DNA of 64,000 nt from RBG-16-66-20 sp035308765 (GCA_035308765.1 DATGGA010000058.1:1-64000); one strand, 5' to 3'; numbered from the stretch's first letter, positions 41,448 to 50,462 are shown. The notes: generated from the letters alone by a model not told the origin. A program made the numbers and translations.

Positions 41448-42176
41448 TCATTTTAAGCGCTCGAGAAATTCGCGGATCGCCGCCTCGAGCTGGGTTTCCC
41501 TGCCGACGTAGAAATGATCGGCGCCCGCGATCATGGCCTGGGCCGACCCCGGAACGGCATTGAGCTTGAGCCGCCGCCGCCAGTCTGCGCGCGACACGCC
41601 CGGAAGATCGTTCTCACCGTACAGGTCGAGCACCGGTATCCCGACGTTGCCCATGCGGCCGAAGTCGCCGGATAGTCCCATGCAGATCCATGCGGCGAAG
41701 GGTGCATCCGCCGTACGTTCGAAATACACGTTCGCCATCCGCGAACCCAGGCTGTGGGAGAGCAGCACCGGTCGCGCAAAACCTTTTGCCGCAAGCCAAT
41801 CCGCTCCCGCCTGGATGCGCGCGGCCGCCTCGGGAAAAACCGCCGTGTAGTCATCGGGGGCGGCATTGGATTCCAGCACCGGCATCTGGATGGAGAGCGT
41901 GGCGTAGCCCATCTCCGATAGCGCCACGCGCAGAACGCCGATTACGCTGTGGTCGGGATGCACGCCGATCCCGTGGACCAGCAGGAGGGCGTTCCTGGCC
42001 GTTTTATTTTCTACATAGAGGCCGAGGAATTCACGGCCGGAGGGCAGCTTCAGCTGCACGGCATCCCCGACCACCAGGTTCGGCACGACTTCCGCCGCCC
42101 AGCGCCGTTCCCGGCCGTAGTCCTGCGCCGCCGCGCCGAAGGCGGCGAACAGGAAGACGAGAAGCAGGAGCCTCAC
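41448..42176 (-). CDS. exported alpha/beta-hydrolase fold protein (DUF3530-like)
   Basis: A 242-residue protein with a signal peptide (RLLLLVFLFAAFGAAAQ). The hydrolase fold shows LLLVHGIGVHPDHS, a nucleophile-elbow-like LLSHSLGSRMANVYF (Ser about 145), LDLYGENDLPGVS and IAGADHFYVG for the likely His. It may act on small esters or a thioester in the periplasm. A GTG at 42176 overlaps the APC permease stop by 4 bp and is preferred over the upstream ATG at 42194, which would spoil the signal peptide. Confidence 0.78.
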   Translation of the reverse strand: MRLLLLVFLFAAFGAAAQDYGRERRWAAEVVPNLVVGDAVQLKLPSGREFLGLYVENKTARNALLLVHGIGVHPDHSVIGVLRVALSEMGYATLSIQMPVLESNAAPDDYTAVFPEAAARIQAGADWLAAKGFARPVLLSHSLGSRMANVYFERTADAPFAAWICMGLSGDFGRMGNVGIPVLDLYGENDLPGVSRADWRRRLKLNAVPGSAQAMIAGADHFYVGRETQLEAAIREFLERLK

Positions 42177-43513
42177 TTCTTCCGCGCGAACCAATACAGG
42201 GGAATTCCCGCACCCATGATTGCGAGGCCTGCGAGCACGGCGTCGCCGAATTTCGGCCCGAACACCGGATTGCGCACGTAATCGACGCTCGAATACAGCA
42301 TGTAGGCGCAGGTGGCGCAGAAAATAAGCGGCACGACGGGATAGAAGGGAACTTTGATATCGGCAGGTGATTTATTTTGCTTCCGATCCTGGAATCGAAA
42401 GCAAAACAGGGTCACGCCCGTCAACAGAAAAAACGTCCAGAACACGGGCGACGTATAGGCCACCATGGCGTTGAATCCGTCCGGCGTCGCGGCTCCCGCG
42501 CCCACCAGCGCCAGCGTGATCGCACCCTGCAGCAAGAGCGCATTCGCCGGCGTGCTGCCGGTCTCGCGCCACGCGCCCAGGAGGCGAAATACCGGAAAGT
42601 CGCGGCCCAGCGCATAGGTCGTCCGCGCGCCGGTGAATATTGCGGCGTTGATCGTGGTCAGCACGGAAACACACACCATCAGCGCTATCAGGATCGCGCC
42701 CTTCTCTCCCGCGATCGCGCGCATCACGTCCGCCGCGACCGCCCTTGACTCCTTGATGCCGCCGTGGCCGAGGACCGCGAGAAAGCCGAGGTTCACCAGC
42801 AGGTAGAGCGCCGTCACCGCGAGCACGCCCGTCACCAGGATGCGCGTCATGTTGCGCCGGCCGTCGCGCACCTCGCCCGCGAGATAGGCCGCTTCGTTCC
42901 AGCCGCCGTACGCGAGCAGCACGAATATCATCGCGAAGCCGAATGACCCGCCGCCCCCGGAAGCGGCCGGGTTTTCCTTCACGGGCGCACCGCCGATCGC
43001 CAGCGCGGCGATGGAGAACAGCACGAGGCTCGCAATCAGCGCGATTTCCATCATTTTCTGCAGCGCCTTGGACTGCAGCGTGCCGGTGAAATTAAGCAGC
43101 GTCAGCGCGGCCACCGCGAGCGCCGCCCAGACCGCCGAACTGTGCGCGCCCAGGCTGAGAATTTCCGAGGCGTAGTCGCCGAACACGAAAGCGACCGCCG
43201 CGATGGCGCCGGTCTGGATGACGGTCATGCGCGACCAGGCGAACAGGAAAGCGACGCCCTTGCCCAGTCCCTCGGTGAGGAACACGTATTCGCCCCCCGT
43301 GTCCGGGTGGCGGCCCGCGAGTTCGGCGTAAACCAGCGCGCCGCACAGCGACGCCGCGCCGCCGAGCAGCCAGGCAAACAGGAACTCCGCGATGCCGGAG
43401 GTGGCGCCCGCGACCGTCGACGGCGCCTTGAATATCAACGCGCCGATGATCATTCCGACGGTGAGGAATATACCGTCGGCGGTGGAAAGCAGCTGCTTGG
43501 GCGCAACGCTCAC
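42173..43513 (-). CDS. APC-family amino acid permease
   Basis: A 446-residue inner-membrane transporter with about 12 hydrophobic helices. TM1 includes the APC motif VGMIIGALIFKAPSTV (the broken-helix substrate site), and the loop motif is VLLAYGGWNEAAYLAGEV near residue 200. It starts with GTG at 43513. The closest general match is to amino-acid/polyamine antiporters; the substrate cannot be named. The hydrolase gene behind it is coupled by GTGA. tRNA-Arg is divergent, 62 bp upstream. Confidence 0.86.
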   Translation of the reverse strand: MSVAPKQLLSTADGIFLTVGMIIGALIFKAPSTVAGATSGIAEFLFAWLLGGAASLCGALVYAELAGRHPDTGGEYVFLTEGLGKGVAFLFAWSRMTVIQTGAIAAVAFVFGDYASEILSLGAHSSAVWAALAVAALTLLNFTGTLQSKALQKMMEIALIASLVLFSIAALAIGGAPVKENPAASGGGGSFGFAMIFVLLAYGGWNEAAYLAGEVRDGRRNMTRILVTGVLAVTALYLLVNLGFLAVLGHGGIKESRAVAADVMRAIAGEKGAILIALMVCVSVLTTINAAIFTGARTTYALGRDFPVFRLLGAWRETGSTPANALLLQGAITLALVGAGAATPDGFNAMVAYTSPVFWTFFLLTGVTLFCFRFQDRKQNKSPADIKVPFYPVVPLIFCATCAYMLYSSVDYVRNPVFGPKFGDAVLAGLAIMGAGIPLYWFARKK

Positions 43514-43559
43514 GGCTGCGCGCTGAACAACATTGATAAAAGGAGCAATGCCATGCGGG

Positions 43560-43565
43560 TAGAAT
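43560..43565 (+). promoter_or_regulatory. -10 element for tRNA-Arg
   Basis: TAGAAT ends 10 bp before the mature tRNA 5' end, which places transcription initiation a few bases upstream of it. TTGATA at 43533 is 21 bp upstream, too far for an ideal -35. Confidence 0.35.
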
Positions 43566-43575
43566 CCGTCCGCGC

Positions 43576-43651
43576 GCCCCGGTAGCTCAGTGGATAGAGC
43601 AGCCCCCTCCTAAGGGGCAGGTCGCACGTTCGATTCGTGTCTGGGGCGCCA
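43576..43651 (+). tRNA. tRNA-Arg (anticodon CCT)
   Basis: A full cloverleaf of 76 nt with encoded CCA. The acceptor GCCCCGG pairs with CTGGGGC (one G-T), the D arm is GCTC/GAGC, the anticodon loop is CTCCTAA (CCT, reading AGG), and the T arm is GCACG-TTCGATT-CGTGT. The discriminator is G. Confidence 0.96.
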
Positions 43652-43699
43652 GAAGATTTCAAGGTCCCGAAGTTTACATTCCGCATCACGGGGAAGCAG

Positions 43700-44143
43700 A
43701 TGCTATTTCACGGCAAGTGGTACGACGAAGTGAAGGTCGGCGAGAGTTTCGGCACCAGTCTCACGGTCACCGAAACGCATCTCGTGATGGGCGCGGGGAT
43801 GTTCGGCGATTTCAATCCGCTGCACGCTGACGAGGAATTTGCGAAAAAATCGATGTTCGGCGGCCGCATCCTGCACGGCCCCTTCACCAGCGCGCTGGTC
43901 TCGTCCCCCGTCGGGATGTACTTCGGCGGCACGGCGATCGCCTACCTCGAGCACGCCTGCCGCTTCAAGGCGCCGGTGCGCGCCGGCGACACCATCACCA
44001 CCGACTGGACCGTCACCGGCAAGGCCGACAAACCAAAACACAAGGGCGGCATCGTCATCATGACCGCGGTGGCGAGCAATCAGCGCGGCGAAGTCGCCAT
44101 CGAGGCCGACGGGAAAATACTGGTCGCCAGCCGTCCTAGCTGA
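43700..44143 (+). CDS. MaoC-family (R)-hydratase-like protein
   Basis: A 147-residue hot-dog-fold protein. The hydratase motif is MGAGMFGDFNPLHADEEFA (about residues 31-49), with the Asp/His catalytic pair of (R)-specific enoyl-CoA hydratases, then GRILHGPFTSALVSSPVG. It likely acts on acyl-CoA thioesters; the adjacent acyl-CoA synthetase supports this. The frame is open back into the tRNA, but 43700 is chosen because a GGGAAG precedes it. Its end overlaps the FAD-oxidoreductase gene by 8 bp, tail to tail. Confidence 0.87.
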   Translation: MLFHGKWYDEVKVGESFGTSLTVTETHLVMGAGMFGDFNPLHADEEFAKKSMFGGRILHGPFTSALVSSPVGMYFGGTAIAYLEHACRFKAPVRAGDTITTDWTVTGKADKPKHKGGIVIMTAVASNQRGEVAIEADGKILVASRPS

Positions 44144-45200
44144 ACCGCGATATCCAGCGCCGGTCCAGCCAGTTTTTCCACCACCAGACCCACGCGCCTT
44201 CCGCAGACCAGTTGCCGCGGCTGGCAATCGCGTATTTCCCGCCGCAACTGATCAGGGACAGCGCTTCTTTTTGCGGCATATAGCGCCGCAGGCTCTTCCC
44301 GATCAGGACCCGCTTCAGGTTTTCCGCCAGCACGGCGCCCTGCCGCACGGCGTAGACGCCGGATTTCGGCAGGTCGGCGCCTTCCAGCGATGCGGTGTCC
44401 CCGGTCGCAAACACCGCGGGATGAGAAACGCTGCGCAACGTGTCATCCACCCGCACGTAGCCGCGCGAGTCGCAGGCGACGCCGGATTTCTGCAGCATAG
44501 GCAGCGCAGCCGCGCCCGCAGTCCAGAACAACGCGTCGAACTCCTCACGCCCCGCCCGGGATACGACGATGGGCCCCCGCTCCACGTCGGTCACAGGTGC
44601 GTCGGGTCTGAAGCTGACCGAAAGCCTTTGCAGCGACCGGGAGACGTGCCCGGCCACGTCGGGTGAAAAGGAATCCTGGTCCGAGAACAGGACCACGTCG
44701 GCCGCCGGCAATCGATGCTTCATCGCCATCGCGAGTTCCACGCCGCCCGCCCCCGCTCCCGCGATCGCGATGCGCGGCGCTCCCGCTTCCTTCAGCAGCG
44801 CGTTCCAGCGCCCGAGAAACTGTTCGAAGGGCTTGGCTGCGACGGCGTGCAGCATTGCGCCAGGAACGTTGAAATTACCGGGCAGCGATCCAAGATTGAG
44901 CGACAGCAGGTCGAATTCGAGTACTTCGCCATTTTCGAGTTCGACTTTTTGCGAATCAAAGGAAAGAGCGCGGCCGAGTATCAGTTCCACGCCGGCTTTC
45001 GCGGCAAGCCGCGCAAGATCGATCTGCGCCGCCGGAACCGCGTAGTGGCCGGCGACGACTCCGGGAACCATGCCCGAATAGGTATGCAGCGGGCCCGGCG
45101 TCACCAGCTTGACGTCGAGGTTCTTCGATATGAAATCCGCCAGGCCCAGCAGGACCCGCAGGTGCGCGTGCCCGCCGCCGAGCAGGATCAGCCGCTTCAC
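44136..45200 (-). CDS. NAD(P)/FAD-dependent oxidoreductase (SelD-associated/NDH-2-like type)
   Basis: A 354-residue two-dinucleotide-binding flavoprotein. The N-terminal FAD motif is ILLGGGHAHLRVLLGLAD, the second nucleotide motif IAIAGAGAGGVELAMAMKH at about 145-163, and the ATGD motif is VFATGDTASLEG. The GGGHAH opening and TPGPLHTYSGMVPG resemble the oxidoreductase often found fused to or beside SelD. No selD is in the window. It could pass electrons from NAD(P)H to quinone or a selenium/sulfur compound. It is coupled to the acyl-CoA synthetase by 4 bp. Confidence 0.8.
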   Translation of the reverse strand: MKRLILLGGGHAHLRVLLGLADFISKNLDVKLVTPGPLHTYSGMVPGVVAGHYAVPAAQIDLARLAAKAGVELILGRALSFDSQKVELENGEVLEFDLLSLNLGSLPGNFNVPGAMLHAVAAKPFEQFLGRWNALLKEAGAPRIAIAGAGAGGVELAMAMKHRLPAADVVLFSDQDSFSPDVAGHVSRSLQRLSVSFRPDAPVTDVERGPIVVSRAGREEFDALFWTAGAAALPMLQKSGVACDSRGYVRVDDTLRSVSHPAVFATGDTASLEGADLPKSGVYAVRQGAVLAENLKRVLIGKSLRRYMPQKEALSLISCGGKYAIASRGNWSAEGAWVWWWKNWLDRRWISRFS

Positions 45201-46825
45201 TGCTCCTGCTTCGCCTGCTCGCGCTTGCGCAGCTCCTTCCTCTGCACCTTGCCGGTGGTGGTCATCGGCAGCGCGTCGATGAACTCGATTTCACGCGGGT
45301 ACTCGTAGGGCGCGAGCAGGCCGCGCACGTGGTCCTGGATCTCGTCGACCAGTTTTTTCGAGGCCTTCTGCCCCGGCTGCAGGACGATGAACGCCTTCAC
45401 GATCTGGCCGCGCGCGGGGTCGGGTTTGCCGATCACCGCGGCGTTGGCGACCGCGGCATGCTTGACCAGGCAGGACTCGATTTCGGCCGGCCCGATGCGG
45501 TAGCCGGAAGACTTGATGACGTCGTCCGAACGCCCCTGGTACCAGAGGTAGCCGTCCTCATCCATGCGCCCCTGGTCGCCGGTGCAGCCCCAGTCGCCGA
45601 TGAATTTTTCCCGCGTCGCTTCCGGGTTCTTCCAGTACTCGAGGAAGAACACGGGATCATGGTTTCTCTTCACCGCTATCTCGCCCAGCTCGCCGCGCGG
45701 CACCTCTTTGCCCTGGTCGTCGATGATTGCGACACTGTGTCCCGGATACGGCCGGCCGATCGAGCCCGGTTTCACCGGCCAGGCCGCCTGGCAGTTGCCG
45801 ACCACGAAATTGATCTCGGTCTGGCCGAAGATCTCGTTGATGGTGACGCCGAGCTGCTCGCGCGCCCACTCGATCACCGTCGCGCCCACCGATTCGCCCC
45901 CGCTCATGATGGTGCGCAGGTTCAGGTCGTACATTTTTTTCGGTTCCGGCACCGCCTTCATCATCAGCTTCAGGGCCGTCGGGAATAGGAATGCATTCCG
46001 GACCCCGTATTTCTCCAGCAGGTGGTAGGCCCGCTCGGCGTCGAAGCGCCCGCGGTAGCCGAGGATAGGAACGCCGAAATTCCAGCTGGGCAGCAGCGCG
46101 TCGAACAGCCCGCCCGCCCAGGCCCAGTCCGCGGGCGACCAGAACATGTCGCCGGGTTGCGGAAAAAAGTCGTGCGAATACGTGAATCCGGGCAGTTGGC
46201 CGGCGAGCGCGCGATGGCCATGCAGCGCGCCCTTGGGCGGCCCCGTCGTGCCGCTGGTGTAAATGATCAGGGCCGGATCGTCGCAGGAAGTATTTACTTT
46301 CTCGAATCCGCTTTTCGCTTTCCGGATCAAATCTTCGTACGCATGAACCCCGGCCTCCCGCGCTCCGCCGACCCCGATGACATGCTTCAGGTGCGTGAGC
46401 CTGTTCTTGGCCGCCCACAGGTTGGCGATGGTCGCCGGTTCGACGAGGACGACGCTGGCGCCGGCGAATTCCATGCGGTACTCGAGCGCGTCCGGGCCGA
46501 ACAGGTGCGACAGCGGCAGCGCGATCGCGCCCATCTGGAAGATCGCCATGTAGGCGATAGCCATTTCGGGCCGCTGCGGCAGGATGAGCGCGACGCGGTC
46601 GCCGCGCTTGACGCCGAGGCCGGCGAGCGCGTTCGACAGCCGGTTGGCCTCCTGCTGGACGTCCCAGAACGTGTACTTCGCGGTTTCGCCAGACTCGTCC
46701 TCCCAGTACAGCGCGAAGCGCGAGCGGTCCGCCGCCCAGCGTCCGCAGCAGGCCTGGGCGATGTTATAGAGCTCCGGCACCTCCCAGCGCCAGCTGCGGT
46801 ACAACTCGTCGTAGCGGTTGTTCAC
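45197..46825 (-). CDS. acyl-CoA synthetase (AMP-forming)
   Basis: A 542-residue ANL-superfamily ligase. The P-loop is IIYTSGTTGPPKGALHGH, the motif for adenylate binding is NEIFGQTEINFVVGN (about 335-349), the hinge region SGYRIGPAEIES (about 440) and the catalytic C-terminal lysine in TTTGKVQRKEL (about K528). It resembles medium-chain or aromatic acid:CoA ligases. It may feed the MaoC hydratase nearby. The substrate is uncertain. The 46290-46330 region is comparatively AT-rich. It is divergent from the HAD gene across 25 bp. Confidence 0.9.
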   Translation of the reverse strand: MNNRYDELYRSWRWEVPELYNIAQACCGRWAADRSRFALYWEDESGETAKYTFWDVQQEANRLSNALAGLGVKRGDRVALILPQRPEMAIAYMAIFQMGAIALPLSHLFGPDALEYRMEFAGASVVLVEPATIANLWAAKNRLTHLKHVIGVGGAREAGVHAYEDLIRKAKSGFEKVNTSCDDPALIIYTSGTTGPPKGALHGHRALAGQLPGFTYSHDFFPQPGDMFWSPADWAWAGGLFDALLPSWNFGVPILGYRGRFDAERAYHLLEKYGVRNAFLFPTALKLMMKAVPEPKKMYDLNLRTIMSGGESVGATVIEWAREQLGVTINEIFGQTEINFVVGNCQAAWPVKPGSIGRPYPGHSVAIIDDQGKEVPRGELGEIAVKRNHDPVFFLEYWKNPEATREKFIGDWGCTGDQGRMDEDGYLWYQGRSDDVIKSSGYRIGPAEIESCLVKHAAVANAAVIGKPDPARGQIVKAFIVLQPGQKASKKLVDEIQDHVRGLLAPYEYPREIEFIDALPMTTTGKVQRKELRKREQAKQEQ

Positions 46826-46850
46826 TGCTTTCTACTTTATCCTACCGAAC

Positions 46851-47498
46851 ATGGTCACGCACAGCGCTCTCGTTTTCGATGCCTACGGAACTCTCTTCGA
46901 CGTGCACTCGGTGCTCGCGCGCTGCGACGCGTTCTGGCCCGGCAGGGGGGCGCAGCTGTCGCAGCTCTGGCGCGCGAAGCAGCTCGAATACACCTGGCAA
47001 CGCAGCCTGATGGGCCGCTACGCGCCGTTTTCGCAGGTCACCGAGGAGGCGCTGCTGTATAGCTGCGAATTCCTCAAGCTGGAAATCCGGAAAAACGAAA
47101 CGCGATCCCTGATGGACGAATACCGCCGGCTCGCGCTCTATCCTGATGTAAAAGCGGCAATGGGCAAATTCAAAACCAAGCTCGCCATCCTTACCAACGG
47201 CTCGCCGGACATGATCGATCCGCTGGTCGCGCAATCCGGGCTTTCATTCGACGCGGTGCTCAGCGTGGACGAAATGAAAATCTACAAGCCGGCGCCGCAG
47301 GTCTACCAGCTGGCCGTGGACCGGCTGAAGACGCCGAAGGAAAGCATCGGCTTCGTGTCGTCGAATTGCTGGGACGCCATGGGCGCGAAGTCCTTCGGCT
47401 TCGGCGTCTACTGGATCAACCGCGGCGGCGCGCCGGTGGACCGGCTGGGTTTCACGCCGGATAAAATCGTAAAGTCCCTGGGTGAAATTCTGCTCTAA
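46851..47498 (+). CDS. haloacid dehalogenase, type II
   Basis: A 215-residue HAD enzyme. Nucleophile D10 is in LVFDAYGTLFDVHSV, motif II is AILTNGSPDMIDPL, and the type II signature is VSSNCWDAMGAKSFGFGVYW. The lysine of KIYKPAPQVYQ is also present. It hydrolyses L-2-haloacids to D-2-hydroxyacids in characterised relatives. The start at 46851 gives the family's VFDAYGTL near the N-terminus; the longer frame overlaps the upstream gene. Its last 17 bp overlap NUDIX. Confidence 0.9.
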   Translation: MVTHSALVFDAYGTLFDVHSVLARCDAFWPGRGAQLSQLWRAKQLEYTWQRSLMGRYAPFSQVTEEALLYSCEFLKLEIRKNETRSLMDEYRRLALYPDVKAAMGKFKTKLAILTNGSPDMIDPLVAQSGLSFDAVLSVDEMKIYKPAPQVYQLAVDRLKTPKESIGFVSSNCWDAMGAKSFGFGVYWINRGGAPVDRLGFTPDKIVKSLGEILL

Positions 47499-48009
47499 CT
47501 GCGGCGCCGCCGTCGTCAGGCGCGTGCCCCCGGGCGACTCGCTGCCGCGCTACGTCTGCGACGCCTGCGGCACCATCCATTACGAGAATCCGAAACTGGT
47601 CCTCGGCTCGATCCCGGAGTGGCAAGGCCGGCTGCTGCTGTGCCGGCGCGCGATAGAGCCGCGCTACGGCTACTGGACGCTGCCGGCCGGATTCATGGAG
47701 AACGGCGAGACCGCGGACCAAGCGGCGGCGCGCGAAACGCTGGAGGAGGCCGGGGCGCGCATCGAGCTTGCCGGGGCCTTCAGCATGGTCTCGGTGCCCT
47801 ACGTGAACCAGGTGCATGTTTTCTTTCGCGCGCGCCTGCTGGACCTGGAGTTCAAGCCCGGCGTCGAGAGCATCGAGGTTGCCCTGTTCGAGGAAGCGCG
47901 GATACCGTGGAAGGACATTGCCTTTCGCACCGTCGGCGTGACGCTCAGGCATTGGTTTGCCGACCGGGTATCCGGAGACTTCCGTTTTCACGCGGAAGAG
48001 ATCAAATGA
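47482..48009 (+). CDS. NUDIX hydrolase with N-terminal zinc ribbon
   Basis: A 175-residue protein starting at GTG 47482. A zinc ribbon is formed by C4, C7, C26 and C29 (FCSNCGAAV, VCDACGTIH). The NUDIX box GFMENGETADQAAARETLEE then AGA is intact. It resembles NudC/ADP-ribose pyrophosphatase-type ribbon-NUDIX proteins but lacks the NudC-specific SQPWPFPxS motif. The substrate is probably a nucleoside diphosphate derivative. It is coupled to aat (ATGATGA overlap). Confidence 0.9.
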   Translation: MKFCSNCGAAVVRRVPPGDSLPRYVCDACGTIHYENPKLVLGSIPEWQGRLLLCRRAIEPRYGYWTLPAGFMENGETADQAAARETLEEAGARIELAGAFSMVSVPYVNQVHVFFRARLLDLEFKPGVESIEVALFEEARIPWKDIAFRTVGVTLRHWFADRVSGDFRFHAEEIK

Positions 48010-48716
48010 TGAAGTGGCTGGAAAGCGACGATCCCTTTCCGCCGGTGGAGAAGGCGCTCAGGAATCCCAACGGACTGTTGTGCGCCGGCGCGGATCTCTC
48101 GGCGGCGCGCCTGCTCGCCGCCTACCGCCAGGGCATCTTTCCCTGGTATTCCGGCGACGAACCGATCCTGTGGTGGTCGCCCGATCCGCGCATGGTGCTG
48201 TTCTGCGACGAACTGAAGATCTCGCGCTCGCTCGCCAAGAGCATCCGCAACAAGGGTTTTGAAACCAGGATCGATTCCGCCTTTCCGGGGGTCATAAAAG
48301 CCTGTTCGGAACCGAGGAAAAGCGAGCCCGGAACGTGGCTCAGCAGGGAAATGCAGGCCGCCTACGTCGCGCTGCACCGCGCCGGGCATGCGCACTGCTT
48401 CGAAACCTGGCAGGACGGCGAGCTGGTCGGCGGGCTCTACGGGGTTTCGATCGGCCGCATGTTCTACGGCGAGTCGATGTTCTCGCGCGCCACCGACGCT
48501 TCCAAGGTTGCGCTGGTGGCCCTGGTGGAGGCGCTGCGCGAGCGCGGCTGCCCGCTGATCGACTGCCAGCAGCGCACGCCGCTGCTGGCGTCGCTGGGCG
48601 GGCGCGAGATCCCGCGCAGGCAGTTTTTACGCCGCGTAGCGGCATTGGTACACTATCCCGAACAACCGGGGAAATGGGCACGCAGGGAAACTGCTCCAAG
48701 ACATGTCTCGGCTTAA
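48006..48716 (+). CDS. aat: leucyl/phenylalanyl-tRNA--protein transferase
   Basis: A 236-residue enzyme that adds Leu or Phe to proteins with N-terminal Lys or Arg, marking them for ClpS-ClpAP (bacterial N-degron pathway). The core FPWYSGDEPILWWSPDPRMVL, YGVSIGRMFYGESMFS and ERGCPLIDCQQRTPLL are diagnostic. The start ATG at 48006 follows immediately on NUDIX, with the next ATG (48009) equally possible. It overlaps bpt by 14 bp, so the two N-degron enzymes are co-translated. Confidence 0.95.
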   Translation: MMKWLESDDPFPPVEKALRNPNGLLCAGADLSAARLLAAYRQGIFPWYSGDEPILWWSPDPRMVLFCDELKISRSLAKSIRNKGFETRIDSAFPGVIKACSEPRKSEPGTWLSREMQAAYVALHRAGHAHCFETWQDGELVGGLYGVSIGRMFYGESMFSRATDASKVALVALVEALRERGCPLIDCQQRTPLLASLGGREIPRRQFLRRVAALVHYPEQPGKWARRETAPRHVSA

Positions 48717-49440
48717 CGATCTCCCGCATGCGGTACTGCAGTTCTACGTGACTGCACCGTATCCGTGCAGTTACCTCCCCGAGCGCATGGCGCGCTCGCA
48801 GGTTGCGACGCCCAGCCACCTCATCAACACCGAACTCTACGGCGAGCTGGTCAAGGCCGGGTTCCGGCGCAGCGGCATCTTCACTTACCGGCCGCACTGC
48901 GACAGCTGCCGCGCCTGCGTGCCGGTACGCATCCCGATACAGGAATTCGTCGCCAGCCGCTCGCAGCGCCGCGCCTGGAACCAGCATGCAGAGCTGACTT
49001 CGCAGGCGCAGCCGCTCAAGTTCCGGCTGGAGCACTACGCCCTGTACCTGCGCTACCAGTCGCGGCGCCATTCCGGCGGCGGCATGGACAACGACAGCCG
49101 CGACCAGTATTCGCACTTCCTGCTGCAGAGCCGGGTGGATACGCGGCTGGTGGAATTCCGCGACAACGGGCAGCTCGTGATGGTCTCGATCGTGGACTAC
49201 CTGCCCGACGGCCTGTCCTCCGTCTACACCTTCTTCGAACCCGATCGCAGGAGCGCGAGTTTCGGCACCTTCAACGTGATCTGGCAGGTCGAATCCTGCC
49301 GCGCGCTCGGGCTGCCCTATCTCTACCTGGGGTACTGGATCAGGGAAAGCCCGAAGATGGCGTACAAGTCGCGCTTCATGCCGATCGAGGGCTTCATCGG
49401 CGGCGAATGGCGGCGCCTTGCGCCAGAGGACCTGGAATAG
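48703..49440 (+). CDS. bpt: aspartate/glutamate leucyltransferase (Bpt)
   Basis: A 245-residue ATE-type transferase that adds Leu to N-terminal Asp or Glu in bacterial N-degron signalling. The N-terminal domain has CSYLPERMARSQVATP and CDSCRACVPVRI, and the C-terminal domain VDYLPDGLSSVYTFFEPD then LGYWIRESPKMAYKSRFMP. The start at 48703 lies within the end of aat. pyrD follows directly. Assignment as Bpt rather than eukaryotic-type Ate1 is based on bacterial context. Confidence 0.92.
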   Translation: MSRLNDLPHAVLQFYVTAPYPCSYLPERMARSQVATPSHLINTELYGELVKAGFRRSGIFTYRPHCDSCRACVPVRIPIQEFVASRSQRRAWNQHAELTSQAQPLKFRLEHYALYLRYQSRRHSGGGMDNDSRDQYSHFLLQSRVDTRLVEFRDNGQLVMVSIVDYLPDGLSSVYTFFEPDRRSASFGTFNVIWQVESCRALGLPYLYLGYWIRESPKMAYKSRFMPIEGFIGGEWRRLAPEDLE

Positions 49441-49442
49441 CG

Positions 49443-50462
49443 ATGTCTTATGCGCTGGCGCGCCCCCTTCTGTTCGCGCTGGACCCGGAAACCGCCCATC
49501 ACCTCGCGCTGAAGTTTTCTGGCCTCGCCGGGTTGTTCGCGGAAAAGCCGCCCGCCTGTCCCGTTCGCGTCATGGGACTGGACTTCCCCAACCCGGTCGG
49601 ACTCGCCGCCGGCCTCGACAAGCATGCTGAATACGCGGGGCCGCTGGCCGCGCTCGGCTTCGGCTTCCTCGAGCTGGGCGGCGTCACGCCGCGGCCGCAA
49701 CCCGGCAACCCGCGGCCGCGCCTGTTTCGCATTCCCGAAGCCAAAGCCATCATCAACCGGTATGGACTGAACAGCATCGGCGTCGACGCGTTTGTCGCGA
49801 ACCTCGCGAAGAGCGGCACCGTCATAGGCGTCAACATCGGGAAAAACAAGGACACTCCGAATGAGAAGGCCGCGGACGATTACGAAATCTGCCTTGAGAA
49901 ACTGTATTCGCACGTGGACTACGTCACGCTGAACATCTCATCGCCCAACACTATCGGGCTGCGGGATCTTCAAAGCGGGGAATTTCTTGAAAGTCTTGTA
50001 AAGCGGGTAAAGCACAAGCGTGAACAACTTCGTCAAAAGCATGGCCGCAACGTGGCGCTTGCCCTGAAGATCGCCCCCGACCTGGAGGATGCGCAGATCC
50101 GGGACATCGCGACGGTCGCGCGGCGCGAACAGATCGACGGTATCGTCGCGACGAACACGACGCTGTCGCGCGATGCGGTAAAAAACCTTCCCCATGGAAA
50201 TGAAACCGGCGGGTTGTCCGGAGCGCCGCTGCGCGAGCGCTCCACCCACGTCGTCCGCGTTCTTGCGCGGGAATTGAAAGGCGAGATTCCCGTCATCGGT
50301 GTCGGCGGCATATTTTCCGGTGCGGACGCGGCGGAGAAACTCGATGCCGGCGCGTCGCTGGTGCAGATCTACAGCGGCCTGATCTACCGCGGACCCCGAC
50401 TGGTCACAGAATGCGTAGCGGCCTGCCTCGCGAGATCAAGGACGGCGAGTTCCGCGCCATGA
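49443..50462 (+). CDS. pyrD: dihydroorotate dehydrogenase (quinone)
   Basis: A 339-residue class 2 enzyme on the inner membrane that oxidises dihydroorotate with quinone in pyrimidine synthesis. The N-terminal membrane-associating helix is ARPLLFALDPETAHHLALK. FMN and substrate motifs are FPNPVGLAAGLDKHAEY, INRYGLNSIG, VTLNISSPNT with the catalytic Ser, and IGVGGIFSG. The AT-richer stretch at about 49975-50030 encodes LESLVKRVKHKREQLRQKHG. It is followed by an overlapping RnfB-like ferredoxin gene. Confidence 0.95.
   Translation: MSYALARPLLFALDPETAHHLALKFSGLAGLFAEKPPACPVRVMGLDFPNPVGLAAGLDKHAEYAGPLAALGFGFLELGGVTPRPQPGNPRPRLFRIPEAKAIINRYGLNSIGVDAFVANLAKSGTVIGVNIGKNKDTPNEKAADDYEICLEKLYSHVDYVTLNISSPNTIGLRDLQSGEFLESLVKRVKHKREQLRQKHGRNVALALKIAPDLEDAQIRDIATVARREQIDGIVATNTTLSRDAVKNLPHGNETGGLSGAPLRERSTHVVRVLARELKGEIPVIGVGGIFSGADAAEKLDAGASLVQIYSGLIYRGPRLVTECVAACLARSRTASSAP

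Noticed and set aside
43576..43651. tRNA-Arg as an attachment site for a genomic island
   Set aside because: No integrase, no repeat of the tRNA 3' end and no change in composition were seen on either side.
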